Assembly: GCA_947167415.1 (NCBI GenBank)
Contig: CAMVHY010000041.1
Location: 1-8,718, forward strand
Length of the DNA: 8,718 nt
Source of the DNA: an uncultured Clostridia bacterium
Lineage (GTDB): Bacteria > Bacillota > Clostridia > Lachnospirales > CAMVHY01
Direction: 5' to 3'
Position numbers and translations under genes: made by a program. Positions 1 through 7,823 of this stretch are shown piece by piece (the first letter of the stretch is position 1; each line of letters begins with the position of its first letter). A model generated the notes under the pieces. It made no database searches. It saw nothing but the letters and a program-made list of their open reading frames with translations, and was not told the origin of the DNA.

Positions 1-1020
1 ACCCAAATAAAAAATCATGATGTAAATGAGCATATGCAATTTATAGCATTATATAAACCGTATTTATGTGATAATAGACATTTGGAGACTATAATTTCTG
101 CAGCTTTAGAATTTTATAAAAAGGGATGGAGGCGGGATAATTTAAAAAGCAGTCCACATAGAGAGTGCAATGATCCATATAATGGGGATAACAAGGAATA
201 TTATATAAATTTAAAATATGTAGCGTATTTACTGTTTTTTGCCGTAGAGGTACGTCGACTACCTGATACACCAGGGGGCAAACTCAAAGGATACAACGAA
301 ATAGAAAAGGTGAAGTTACCAAATTCTACACTACGTTTAGTAGAAGAGGCAGTCAACAAAAAGATAAAAGAAGTCTTAAATAGTAAAGGAAATACAAGTC
401 GTTTGAGTATTGAAGAGATAGGAAACAATTTTCGTGAAATAAACGAATTAGAAAATACAATAAAAACAAAACAAGAGAAATATCGTAATAAACTATGTGG
501 AATAATAGAAGATGGATGTGAGAATTACGATAAGTTTGAAGATAAGAGACGCGAGAACTTCAGAAATATAGTGGATAGAGAAAAGTACTTGGAAAAGATA
601 CGAGAGTGCGAACCGGAAGAAATGATCCGCGGATTCAAAGAACAAGATCTCCGTAAAAGTAGTTTGGTTTATACTTTTCATTGTCGTGGACCTAGAAGCA
701 TACGAACACTGTTAACTGAAAAACAAATAGAAGAACTTGACAAGATCTCAGCAGAAATAGAAGAGGCAAAGAAAAGCAGGAAGGCTTTGCATAACAAAAT
801 TGGTACAGAAGATTTTCATTATCAAATAAAAGAGTTGAATAAAATGCGCGAGTGTCTAACTTTTTTCCGCGATCATAGTGAATGCAATTTAAATTTTTTA
901 GATAAGCTAATCAATTTACTTCAGAAATTAGTTGGTCGCAAACCGACTCGCGGTGGTCGTACCTTTAATGTTGAAAAAAATCCATTTGATTTAATGAATG
1001 GCGCAACGTCTGAACAATGA
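1..1020 (+). CDS. Orphan charged helical protein, 5' end outside the window
   Basis: I do not recognise this protein. The frame is open to base 1. The first ATG, at 34, has no convincing ribosome binding site, so the gene probably begins upstream; from that ATG there are 328 codons, ending in TGA. Numbering from it, the product is soluble and very rich in Lys, Glu and Arg. Residues about 100-195 and 226-275 look like long helices with coiled-coil tendency. There are eight Cys, three of them in the triplet REC (near residues 43, 190 and 272). The C-terminal 30 residues are a basic Arg/Gly stretch (GRKPTRGGR) followed by a polar tail. No signal peptide or true membrane segment is visible; YVAYLLFFAV (62-71) is too short. 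It uses more G/C-containing Arg and Gly codons than polC next door, which could mean different ancestry. A terminator lies about 100 bases past the stop. Function unknown; an effector or phage-like protein is possible but unsupported. Confidence 0.75.
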   Translation, partial: TQIKNHDVNEHMQFIALYKPYLCDNRHLETIISAALEFYKKGWRRDNLKSSPHRECNDPYNGDNKEYYINLKYVAYLLFFAVEVRRLPDTPGGKLKGYNEIEKVKLPNSTLRLVEEAVNKKIKEVLNSKGNTSRLSIEEIGNNFREINELENTIKTKQEKYRNKLCGIIEDGCENYDKFEDKRRENFRNIVDREKYLEKIRECEPEEMIRGFKEQDLRKSSLVYTFHCRGPRSIRTLLTEKQIEELDKISAEIEEAKKSRKALHNKIGTEDFHYQIKELNKMRECLTFFRDHSECNLNFLDKLINLLQKLVGRKPTRGGRTFNVEKNPFDLMNGATSEQ

Positions 1021-1116
1021 TATATTAACCATTTAATTAAATATAAAAGTATCAAAGTTAAAAAGAAAAATAATCTTTAGAGTTGGTTTTTAAAAAAGAT
1101 AGTAAACAAAAAAATT

Positions 1117-1154
1117 ATTCTCGATCTCGAATATGAGATTGAGAATTTTTTTTT
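1117..1154 (+). terminator. Strong intrinsic terminator after the first gene
   Basis: Left arm ATTCTCGATCTC (1117-1128), six-base loop (1129-1134), right arm GAGATTGAGAAT (1135-1146), then eight further T (1147-1154). All twelve positions pair, with one G-T wobble (1123/1140). Just upstream is an A-run (1108-1114). It lies about 97 bases past the stop of the first gene and just before the putative polC promoter, so it should stop read-through into polC. The whole hairpin sits inside the decayed polC copy. Confidence 0.75.
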
Positions 1155-1157
1155 ACT

Positions 1158-1186
1158 TTGATATTAAAATTTGTGAAAAATATAAT
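1158..1186 (+). promoter_or_regulatory. Putative sigma-A type promoter of polC
   Basis: TTGATA (1158-1163), a 17-base spacer and TATAAT (1181-1186) match the housekeeping consensus at 11 of 12 positions with ideal spacing. Transcription would start near 1193, giving a leader of about 58 bases to the polC ATG. The -35 begins four bases after the T-run of the terminator, so the two elements abut. In so AT-rich a sequence, chance matches occur, but I saw no comparable pair elsewhere in this gap. Confidence 0.6.
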
Positions 1187-1236
1187 TTTGATTGTGAAAA
1201 AATGATAGACTAAAAATAAAACGGATTTATAGGCAC

Positions 1237-1242
1237 AGGTGA
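1237..1242 (+). promoter_or_regulatory. Shine-Dalgarno that fixes the polC start at 1251
   Basis: AGGTGA lies eight bases before ATG 1251, an ideal distance. A GTG at 1239 opens the same frame four codons earlier, but it is part of this ribosome binding site and has none of its own, so it should not be taken as the start. Confidence 0.85.
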
Positions 1243-1250
1243 AAATTTTT

Positions 1251-4200
1251 ATGGCACAAAAAATTAATTTTAATCAAGCTTTTAAAGATTTTGATTTTAA
1301 GGATGAAATTAAAAAAAATTTTGGCAGCGCGGATGTTTTGAATATAAAAATTTTAAAGTCTGAAAGAAAAATGATTTTAGATTTGGGCTTGAAAAATATA
1401 GTTGACAAGAAAAATATTCTTGATCTTGAAAGTGAGATTAAGAAATTTTTTTTAGGCTTCGATATTAAAATTCGCGAGAAATATGATTTTGATTGTGGTG
1501 TTGAAGAAAAAATAAAAAACGTTTGGAAATGTATTTTGCTAGATGTAAAAAATATTAGCAATGTGTTTTATGAAATACTTAATAATCGAGAAATAAAAAT
1601 TTTTATGAAAACAGAAAAATACATATTGGAAATTAAAATTAGCCAAAAATATGCTTTTTTTGTTGAAAGTGAAAATTTAGATGGGATAATAAAAAATTTG
1701 TTGAAACAGAAAATTGATTTGGATGTCGATGTGATTTTTTGTTATTTGGATTTTGATACGGGTAAAAGTTATTTGTCTGAAAAGCAAAATGAAATTAAAA
1801 ATAAGTTGATGAATGAAATTGAAATGGCAAAGAAAAATATGGATGTTTGTGAAAATAAAAAGAAAAGTAATGATGTGAAAACGAGTTTTAATAAGAAATC
1901 ATGTTTGAAGTTAAATTGTGATTTGGTAAATCAGGAAATTTTTGACCTGCATAAAAATTTTGACGTTGATGAAAAAATAATTGTCGGCGGAAAAATTTTT
2001 TTTTGTGACAAGTTTGTCTTAAAAAATAATAAAACTTTATTTAGCTTGGATATAACAGACAAAAAAAATTCTATTACGGCAAAATTTTTTATTAAGCAGG
2101 AAGAGATAAGCAAAGAAATAAATGATTTTATGAAAGTCGGTCAGGATATTATTTTAAAAGGGAAAATAAAATTTGATGATTTTACGAAAGAGAAAGTTTT
2201 GTTCGTGGAAGAATTTTGTCCATTTGAAATAAAAAAAAGATGTGATGACGAAAAAGTAAAAAGGGTTGAATTACACGCGCATACACAAATGAGTAGCATG
2301 GATTCAGTTGTGCCAGTAAAAAAATTAATTGAGCGAGCAGCTTTTTGGGGACATAAAGCAATTGCGATCACTGATCATGGAGTTGTGCAAGCTTTTCCGG
2401 AAGCGATGGACGCGGCAAAAAAATTTAATATAAAAGTAATTTATGGAACGGAAGCGTATTTAATAGATGATTTGGCAAGCATAGTTGAAAATGCAGGAGA
2501 TAAAAATCTTGATGATGATTTTGTTGTTTTTGATTTAGAGACGACGGGAATTTCGAAAGAAAATAATAAAATAATTGAAATCGGAGCTGTAAAAATTTCA
2601 CATGGGAAAATTGTTGATAGGTTTAATAGTTTTGTGAATCCGAAAGTTAAATTGCCAGCAAAAATTATTGAATTGACGAATATAACTGATGAGATGTTAA
2701 TTGATGCGCCGGAGATAGAAAAAGTTTTTTTTGAGTTTATGGATTTTATAAAAGATTGTGTTTTGGTTGCACATAACGCTGATTTTGATGCGGGATTTAT
2801 AAATCGCGTCGCAAAGGATTTTAATTTAGAATTAAATAATTGTGTTTTGGATACGTTGGGATTATCACGTGCGCTTTTGCCAAATTTATCACGGCATAAA
2901 TTAGATTTTTTATGCGAGTATTTAAAAATAGATTTAAAAAATCATCACAGAGCAGTTGATGACGCTGAGGCGACGGCAAAAATTTTTTTAAAGCTGTGTG
3001 AAATGCTGAGAGAGAAAAAAATTTATTTTTTGCGCGAGATTAATTTTTTGCTTGAAAGTTCGAGTAATAAATTAAAATTAAAAGCTTATCATGCTGTTAT
3101 TTTGGTAAAAAATCAAGTTGGATTAAAAAATTTATATAAATTAATTTCGATGGCGCATTTAAATTATTTTTATAAGCGGCCAAGAATTCCAAAGAGTGAA
3201 TTTTTGAAATTACGAGAAGGATTAATAATTGGCTCGGCGTGCGAAGCAGGTGAAATTTATCGTGCGATACGAGAAAATAAATCTCGGAGTTTTATTGAAA
3301 ACCTGGCGCAGTTTTATGATTATCTTGAAGTGCAGCCGTTAGAAAATAATTTTTATATGCTAAGAGAAAAAATTTTAAACTCGAGTCAGGATTTAATAAA
3401 TATAAATAAAAAAATAATTGAGCTTGGGAAAAAATTTAATAAGTTAGTTGTTGCGACAGGAGATGTGCATTTTTTAGAGCCAGAAGATAAAATTTATCGT
3501 GAAATAATTATGTCGGGTGAAGGATTTAAAGACGCAGAAAATCAGCCGCCGTTATTTTTTCATACGACGAAAGAAATGCTTGATAGATTTAATTATTTGG
3601 ATAAAGATTTGGCTTTTAATTTGGTTGTAAAAAATCCGAATTTAATTGCAGATATGATTGACGAAAATATAAAGCCAATTCCGGATGGAACTTATTCGCC
3701 AAAATTTGATGGTGCGGATGAGAAATTAAAAAAGATTGTATTAGAAAAAGCGCACGAGATTTATGGAGAGAATCTGCCTGAGATAGTTGAAAATAGATTA
3801 AAAAAAGAATTGGATTCGATTATTAAAAATGGTTTCACGGTTATGTATATAATCGCGCAAAAACTTGTTTGGAAATCGTTAGAAGATGGATATTTAGTTG
3901 GTTCACGTGGTTCAGTTGGATCTTCGTTTGTTGCAACGATGGCACAAATTACAGAAGTAAATCCTTTGCCGCCACATTATGTTTGTCCGAACTGTAAATA
4001 TTATGATTTTGATTCGGAATTAGTAAAAAGTTTTGCCGGAGGATCAGGGTGTGATATGCCGGATAAATTTTGTCCTGTTTGTAAAAGTTTATTAAATAAA
4101 GACGGACATGATATTCCGTTTGAAACTTTTTTGGGATTTGATGGCGATAAAGAGCCGGATATAGATTTAAATTTTTCTGGCGAATATCAAGCGCGAGCTC

Positions 4201-5567
4201 ATGAATATACAGAAGAATTATTTGGCGAGGGACATGTTTTTAAAGCGGGGACGATTGCGACGCTGGCAGAAAAAACTGCGTATGGCTATGTAAAAAAATA
4301 TTTTGACGAGAAAAATATTAAAGTTAATAAATCGGAAATAAATAGATTAAAAATTGGTTGCTCGGGTGTAAAAAAAACGACAGGACAACATCCGGGCGGA
4401 TTAATGATTGTGCCGAAAGATCATGATATTTTTGAATTTTGTCCGATTCAGCATCCAGCAAATGATTTGAAGTCAAATGTTATAACGACACATTTTGATT
4501 ATCATTCGATTAGTGGCAGACTTTTAAAATTAGATTTATTAGGTCATGATGTGCCGACGATGATTTATATGTTGGAAAAAATTACGAAAGTTGATGTTAG
4601 AAAAATTAATTTGGCTGACAAAAAAGTTTTATCGCTTTTTGAATCGCCAAAAGTTTTGGGAGATTTTGATTTTGTAAAAACAGGAACACTTGGATTACCT
4701 GAGTTTGGAACAAATTTTGTAAGACAAATGCTTTTGGATACAAAACCAAAAACTTTTGGGGAACTCGTAAGAATTTCAGGATTGTCGCACGGTACAGATG
4801 TTTGGTTTAATAATGCACAAGAGTTAATTAAAAAAAATTTGGCTGATTTAAAAAGCGTTATACCAACGAGAGATGATATTATGCTTTATTTAATAAGAAT
4901 GGGTGTTGAGAAAAAGACTGCGTTTAAAATTATGGAATCAGTGCGAAAAGGTCGAGGCTTAAGCGATGAATATATTGAAATTATGAAAAAAAATAATGTG
5001 CCAGAATGGTATATAGAATCGTGTAATAAAATTAAATATTTATTTCCCAAAGGGCATGCTGTTGCATATGTAATGATGACAATGCGAATGGGATATTTTA
5101 AAGTTTATTATCCGTATGCGTTTTATGCAGCGGTTTTTTCGGTTAGAAATTTGGATTTTGATTATAATAAAATGAATTTTGGGAAAGAAAAAATTTTGGA
5201 GTGTATGAGAGAACTTGATTTAAATAAAGATATGTCGGCAAAAGAAAAAAATGTTTATTCGCTGTTGGAATTAATTTTAGAAATGTATGAGCGCGGATTA
5301 AATTTTGTTGAAATAGATTTATATAAATCTGATGCAGAAAAATTTATTGTTACGGAAAAAGGATTGTTGCCACCGTTATGTACGATTGAAGGATTAGGAG
5401 AAAGTGTTGCGCAAAATATTGTTGAGGAAAGAAAAAATGGTTTGTTTGATACGATCGAGGATTTTAAAGAAAGAACAAAAGCAAATAAAAATGTGATTGA
5501 TTTATTAAAACAAAATAATATTTTGCGAGGAATCCCTGAGACAAATCAAATGAGTTTTATATCTTAA
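1251..5567 (+). CDS. polC: DNA polymerase III alpha subunit, PolC type
   Basis: Replicative polymerase with built-in 3'-5' proofreading; it works at the fork with the beta clamp. The product is 1438 aa, close to the usual full length (about 1440). In order: N-terminal domain (1-220); OB fold (about 222-327); PHP domain first half with LHAHT (H342, H344) and ITDHG (D375, H376); inserted DnaQ-like exonuclease (about 424-590) with FDLETTG (D428, E430), AHNADFD (D511) and HHRAVDDAEAT (H566, D570); PHP second half with GDVHF (D738, H740); zinc-binding CPNC...CPVC (C912, C915, C941, C944); palm aspartates in PDIDLNFSG (D970, D972) and LLKLDLLGHD (D1095); SGLSHGTDVW (1176-1185); a helix-hairpin-helix (about 1379-1397); and a C-terminal QMSFI clamp-binding motif (1433-1437). 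No key residue is missing. The start is ATG 1251, by its AGGTGA site. The N-terminal 220 residues are very Lys/Asn/Ile-rich and the least conserved part. Usual clostridial neighbours (rseP, dxr, ispG, proS, rimP) are absent here. Confidence 0.98.
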   Translation: MAQKINFNQAFKDFDFKDEIKKNFGSADVLNIKILKSERKMILDLGLKNIVDKKNILDLESEIKKFFLGFDIKIREKYDFDCGVEEKIKNVWKCILLDVKNISNVFYEILNNREIKIFMKTEKYILEIKISQKYAFFVESENLDGIIKNLLKQKIDLDVDVIFCYLDFDTGKSYLSEKQNEIKNKLMNEIEMAKKNMDVCENKKKSNDVKTSFNKKSCLKLNCDLVNQEIFDLHKNFDVDEKIIVGGKIFFCDKFVLKNNKTLFSLDITDKKNSITAKFFIKQEEISKEINDFMKVGQDIILKGKIKFDDFTKEKVLFVEEFCPFEIKKRCDDEKVKRVELHAHTQMSSMDSVVPVKKLIERAAFWGHKAIAITDHGVVQAFPEAMDAAKKFNIKVIYGTEAYLIDDLASIVENAGDKNLDDDFVVFDLETTGISKENNKIIEIGAVKISHGKIVDRFNSFVNPKVKLPAKIIELTNITDEMLIDAPEIEKVFFEFMDFIKDCVLVAHNADFDAGFINRVAKDFNLELNNCVLDTLGLSRALLPNLSRHKLDFLCEYLKIDLKNHHRAVDDAEATAKIFLKLCEMLREKKIYFLREINFLLESSSNKLKLKAYHAVILVKNQVGLKNLYKLISMAHLNYFYKRPRIPKSEFLKLREGLIIGSACEAGEIYRAIRENKSRSFIENLAQFYDYLEVQPLENNFYMLREKILNSSQDLININKKIIELGKKFNKLVVATGDVHFLEPEDKIYREIIMSGEGFKDAENQPPLFFHTTKEMLDRFNYLDKDLAFNLVVKNPNLIADMIDENIKPIPDGTYSPKFDGADEKLKKIVLEKAHEIYGENLPEIVENRLKKELDSIIKNGFTVMYIIAQKLVWKSLEDGYLVGSRGSVGSSFVATMAQITEVNPLPPHYVCPNCKYYDFDSELVKSFAGGSGCDMPDKFCPVCKSLLNKDGHDIPFETFLGFDGDKEPDIDLNFSGEYQARAHEYTEELFGEGHVFKAGTIATLAEKTAYGYVKKYFDEKNIKVNKSEINRLKIGCSGVKKTTGQHPGGLMIVPKDHDIFEFCPIQHPANDLKSNVITTHFDYHSISGRLLKLDLLGHDVPTMIYMLEKITKVDVRKINLADKKVLSLFESPKVLGDFDFVKTGTLGLPEFGTNFVRQMLLDTKPKTFGELVRISGLSHGTDVWFNNAQELIKKNLADLKSVIPTRDDIMLYLIRMGVEKKTAFKIMESVRKGRGLSDEYIEIMKKNNVPEWYIESCNKIKYLFPKGHAVAYVMMTMRMGYFKVYYPYAFYAAVFSVRNLDFDYNKMNFGKEKILECMRELDLNKDMSAKEKNVYSLLELILEMYERGLNFVEIDLYKSDAEKFIVTEKGLLPPLCTIEGLGESVAQNIVEERKNGLFDTIEDFKERTKANKNVIDLLKQNNILRGIPETNQMSFIS
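1416..1453 (+). other. Terminator-like hairpin inside the polC coding region
   Basis: Within polC codons about 56-68, a left arm at 1417-1427 can pair with 1434-1444 (eleven pairs, two of them wobbles), followed directly by eight T (1446-1453). This is the same structure as the terminator at 1117-1154, in the intact parent copy, but weaker. It might cause some premature termination or pausing early in polC when ribosomes lag, or be a neutral result of A/T-rich Lys/Phe codons. Confidence 0.35.
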
Positions 5568-5615
5568 AAAAATTTGTTTTGATTATGGCAAAAAAAGTTG
5601 TGTGCGAAAATTATT

Positions 5616-5652
5616 AAAAAAAAAAATGATCTCACCTTTGAGATCGTTTTTT
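5616..5652. terminator. Bidirectional terminator between the convergent genes
   Basis: GATCTCA (5628-5634), loop CCTT, TGAGATC (5639-5645) form a perfect 7-bp stem. An A-run precedes it (5616-5626) and a T-run follows it (5647-5652), so a U-tract follows the hairpin on either strand. It lies about 60 bases past the polC stop and about 60 bases past the stop of the membrane-protein gene on the other strand, and should serve both. The rest of 5568-5707 holds nothing else that I can support. Confidence 0.8.
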
Positions 5653-5707
5653 ATTTTGCTGTGTAAATTATAAAAATCAAATTAGAATTTATTTGTTAAG
5701 TTGTTTT

Positions 5708-7741
5708 TTAAAAAAAGAATGTGATCCATTGATTATTATTTTGTACAACCGGTTTTTTGTCAAAACACACTTCCATATTTTTAAGGGTAATATCAGCGAA
5801 ATCAAATTTTGGATTGTATGTATTATCGTATAGGTCTTTTTTCCATTTTTTTAATTTATCCATCTTTAAACCCGTGAATTTTAATTCTTGTTTAGCTAAA
5901 AGATATTTTATATTCGAAGACATACGTGAATATTGTTTTATAGATTTAAAAATTGATGTAGCACCGAATGCAATAAGCAAAAATTTCAATGCGATGGAAG
6001 AAATTCCAATAAGTCCAGCAAAAGCTGTACTAACTGGCAAAATTCCAAATAAAATCAAAGACAATCCACCTAACACAAACGCTGTACACTCTAAAAATTT
6101 TCCGTAACGATGTAATTTTACTTGTGCAGGTGTGCCTTTCCCGAACACATGAAATATAGAATTTAATAAACCCAAAAAAGATAAACTAGAAATCATAATT
6201 CCAGAGAAAACAAAATACGGCGCCGTAAGCGATAGCGACAAAACAATTCCCACTGTCATTGCAAAAATAAACACAGCGGACATTATTATCTGATGCGACA
6301 TAACCAACGGTTTTACTTTCTCACTTACTTTACTTACATTCTCTTTGATGTATTTGTCGGTTTGCTCAGCATCCATTTCTCTTGATGCATTAAATGCATT
6401 TGCAGTTGAGCCTACAAAAGATTTTAATATTCCAGTAGCAACACTTAAACACCCAAAAGCAATAAAAACAAAAGCAGCAATCCCAGCAAAAAATAATCCT
6501 CCTGTCATAATCAAAGTTATACCAGCAATCATCCAAGCGATATTTTTTAGCCATTTAGATTTATAAACGCGTGAACCATACGGATTCATACAAAAAATCG
6601 AACTAACCAAATGCAAACTAAATGTTGCTAGAAAGCCCAACCCGCAAATTAACATCCAAGACCATGCAAATCCTGATAAAAATAAAATAAAAGCCACTGA
6701 TGAAATACCTAAAACGGAAAATATCAAACTTGGTATTTGCTGTGATTTTAATTTCTTACATACATCATCCTTGCCACCAATTAATTTTATTTTTTTATTT
6801 CCATTTTCATTTACGACCACAAATTTTAAACATGTATTTTCGAGTTTATTTTTTAATGGTAGATCATAATCAATGTTTTGCATCCTTTCAAAACTCAAAA
6901 TATGATCTATTTTTTCATCGCCTTCAATTGTATCAATCAACTTTTTGTATATACCTTTTTCAAATACATTCTTTATTTTTTCGTTCCAATCATTTGCACT
7001 GTCATTTTTTGCCAAAGTATAAATTGTTTTATAAATTAAATTATGTCTGTCAAACCTTTCGTCTCCCGATTCATTTTCCGCTGCTTTAAATTTATTAAAA
7101 TCAGTGAAATTAAAAGCAAATCTTATAAATGATTCTGGCGCTTTTTGATTCCATTGTATCTTGTCCAATTTCTTGACAATCGCATCGGCACTCTTATTTT
7201 CCGGCAAAATTTCTTTTTCTAAATCAGTGTGCTTCATAATCATTTCCATTGCATTATTGCTAAACAAGAAATTCATAAATTTTTTCAAACATTTATCTAT
7301 GGTAAGCGGATCTATTTTGCGTTGCTTGTCTTCTGGAATGCCATTAAACAAATCAGCGAAATAATTAATAAACTCTGAAGCTTCCAGATCATTCATATGA
7401 TCTACATCCAAATTAGCAAAACTTTCGACCACCGTTTTTATATTATCAGGATTTAATTTAACGTTTTTAAAACTAGCCTCATAATACACGGAAATCAGAT
7501 TGTTTCTGCCTTCAAGTTGATCTGCTAAAATATTTTTTGACTGACATATTTGTTTTCCTTTTTCATCTTCTTGTAAAAACTTTATTAGAGCATTCCGCTT
7601 TAAATTTTTAAGATCATCCAATTTTGCAATCTTATTTTTTTGGATATAGTCCGCAAAAAAAATATTAAATGCGTTGTTATTTTCCAGATTATTCAACGAT
7701 ATGACTAAATCATTAACATTGTTTGTTTTCATATCTTGCAT
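5708..7741 (-). CDS. Orphan multipass membrane protein with four TM hairpins
   Basis: I do not recognise this 677-aa protein. Residues 1-335 are soluble-looking, helical, rich in Asn, Lys and Asp, with no signal peptide. Then come about eight hydrophobic segments in four pairs: near 337-356 and 361-383, 399-417 and 419-440, 482-504 and 507-533, 549-566 and 570-597. Each pair ends in a small-residue-rich stretch before a basic or aromatic loop (for example IAFG at 427-430 and 590-593), which suggests a hairpin repeated four times. The last 75 residues are basic and polar. An even number of segments would put both ends on the same side, by charge probably cytoplasmic. No catalytic motif, ATP-binding loop or transporter signature is visible. 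GGGGG (7749-7753) lies seven bases before the first ATG; a second ATG at codon 4 is possible. The gene stands alone, convergent with polC. A surface or effector-like role in a host-restricted bacterium is only a guess. Confidence 0.88.
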   Translation of the reverse strand: MQDMKTNNVNDLVISLNNLENNNAFNIFFADYIQKNKIAKLDDLKNLKRNALIKFLQEDEKGKQICQSKNILADQLEGRNNLISVYYEASFKNVKLNPDNIKTVVESFANLDVDHMNDLEASEFINYFADLFNGIPEDKQRKIDPLTIDKCLKKFMNFLFSNNAMEMIMKHTDLEKEILPENKSADAIVKKLDKIQWNQKAPESFIRFAFNFTDFNKFKAAENESGDERFDRHNLIYKTIYTLAKNDSANDWNEKIKNVFEKGIYKKLIDTIEGDEKIDHILSFERMQNIDYDLPLKNKLENTCLKFVVVNENGNKKIKLIGGKDDVCKKLKSQQIPSLIFSVLGISSVAFILFLSGFAWSWMLICGLGFLATFSLHLVSSIFCMNPYGSRVYKSKWLKNIAWMIAGITLIMTGGLFFAGIAAFVFIAFGCLSVATGILKSFVGSTANAFNASREMDAEQTDKYIKENVSKVSEKVKPLVMSHQIIMSAVFIFAMTVGIVLSLSLTAPYFVFSGIMISSLSFLGLLNSIFHVFGKGTPAQVKLHRYGKFLECTAFVLGGLSLILFGILPVSTAFAGLIGISSIALKFLLIAFGATSIFKSIKQYSRMSSNIKYLLAKQELKFTGLKMDKLKKWKKDLYDNTYNPKFDFADITLKNMEVCFDKKPVVQNNNQWITFFF

Positions 7742-7748
7742 TTCCCTG

Positions 7749-7753
7749 CCCCC
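7749..7753 (-). promoter_or_regulatory. G-rich ribosome binding site of the membrane-protein gene
   Basis: On the minus strand the start is preceded by a G-rich block (GGGGGCAGGG), rare in this A/T-rich window. GGGGG can pair with the CCUCC core of 16S rRNA at seven bases from the first ATG. The AGGG nearer the start (7744-7747) would suit only the ATG at codon 4, eleven bases away. Confidence 0.55.
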
Positions 7754-7790
7754 GAAAATATTTTAAAACAACTAAAAACAATATTTTTTA

Positions 7791-7816
7791 ATAGTTACGG
7801 TAAGAATCGTAACTAT
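7791..7816. promoter_or_regulatory. Perfect 9-bp inverted repeat at the predicted transcript start
   Basis: ATAGTTACG (7791-7799), eight-base spacer GTAAGAAT, CGTAACTAT (7808-7816). Arms are perfect and no T-run follows on either strand, so it is not a terminator. It begins about one base past the predicted start of the minus-strand transcript and ends about 50 bases before the start codon. It could be an operator for a dimeric regulator or a 5' stem-loop in the mRNA. I cannot assign a regulator family. Confidence 0.55.
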
Positions 7817-7823
7817 GCTTTGA

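Larger units (their letters stand above)
1037..1200 (+). pseudogene. Decayed partial duplicate of polC (codons about 30-82)
   Basis: Between the first gene and polC lies a degraded copy of the PolC N-terminal domain. By eye, 1102-1196 aligns with 1401-1497 inside polC at about 82% identity. Translation in shifting frames gives NIKVSKLKRKII for polC NIKILKSERKMI, VNKKIILDLEYEI for VDKKNILDLESEI, and FDIKICEKYNFDC for FDIKIREKYDFDC. The copy has a one-base shift near 1081, an in-frame TAA near 1091 and a two-base deletion (the GG of polC 1455-1456) near 1156, so it cannot code. Weak similarity may run on to about 1236 (KIKRIYR against KIKNVWK), right up to the polC ribosome binding site. Offset from the intact gene is 299-301 bases, as expected of an old tandem duplication. 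The start codon and first 30 codons of this copy are missing, presumably lost at the junction with the preceding gene. Confidence 0.85.

Noticed and set aside
965..1017. Similar C-terminal wording in the first protein (NPFDLMNG) and the decayed minus-strand protein (NPLDQSVLG), as a possible shared export signal
   Set aside because: Only three or four residues match and composition is polar in both; too short to mean anything without more examples.
1239..1250. GTG at 1239 as the polC start, giving 1442 aa
   Set aside because: The GTG lies within the AGGTGA ribosome binding site that serves ATG 1251, and no ribosome binding site stands before the GTG.
5586..5618. ATGGCAAAAAAAG start-like sequence opening a ten-codon ORF after polC
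   Set aside because: No ribosome binding site and a stop after ten codons; it may be a gene-start relic but nothing supports it.
5757..7364. Plus-strand open frames of 67-129 codons opposite the membrane-protein gene
   Set aside because: They are antisense shadows of a long intact gene, without ribosome binding sites or recognisable products.
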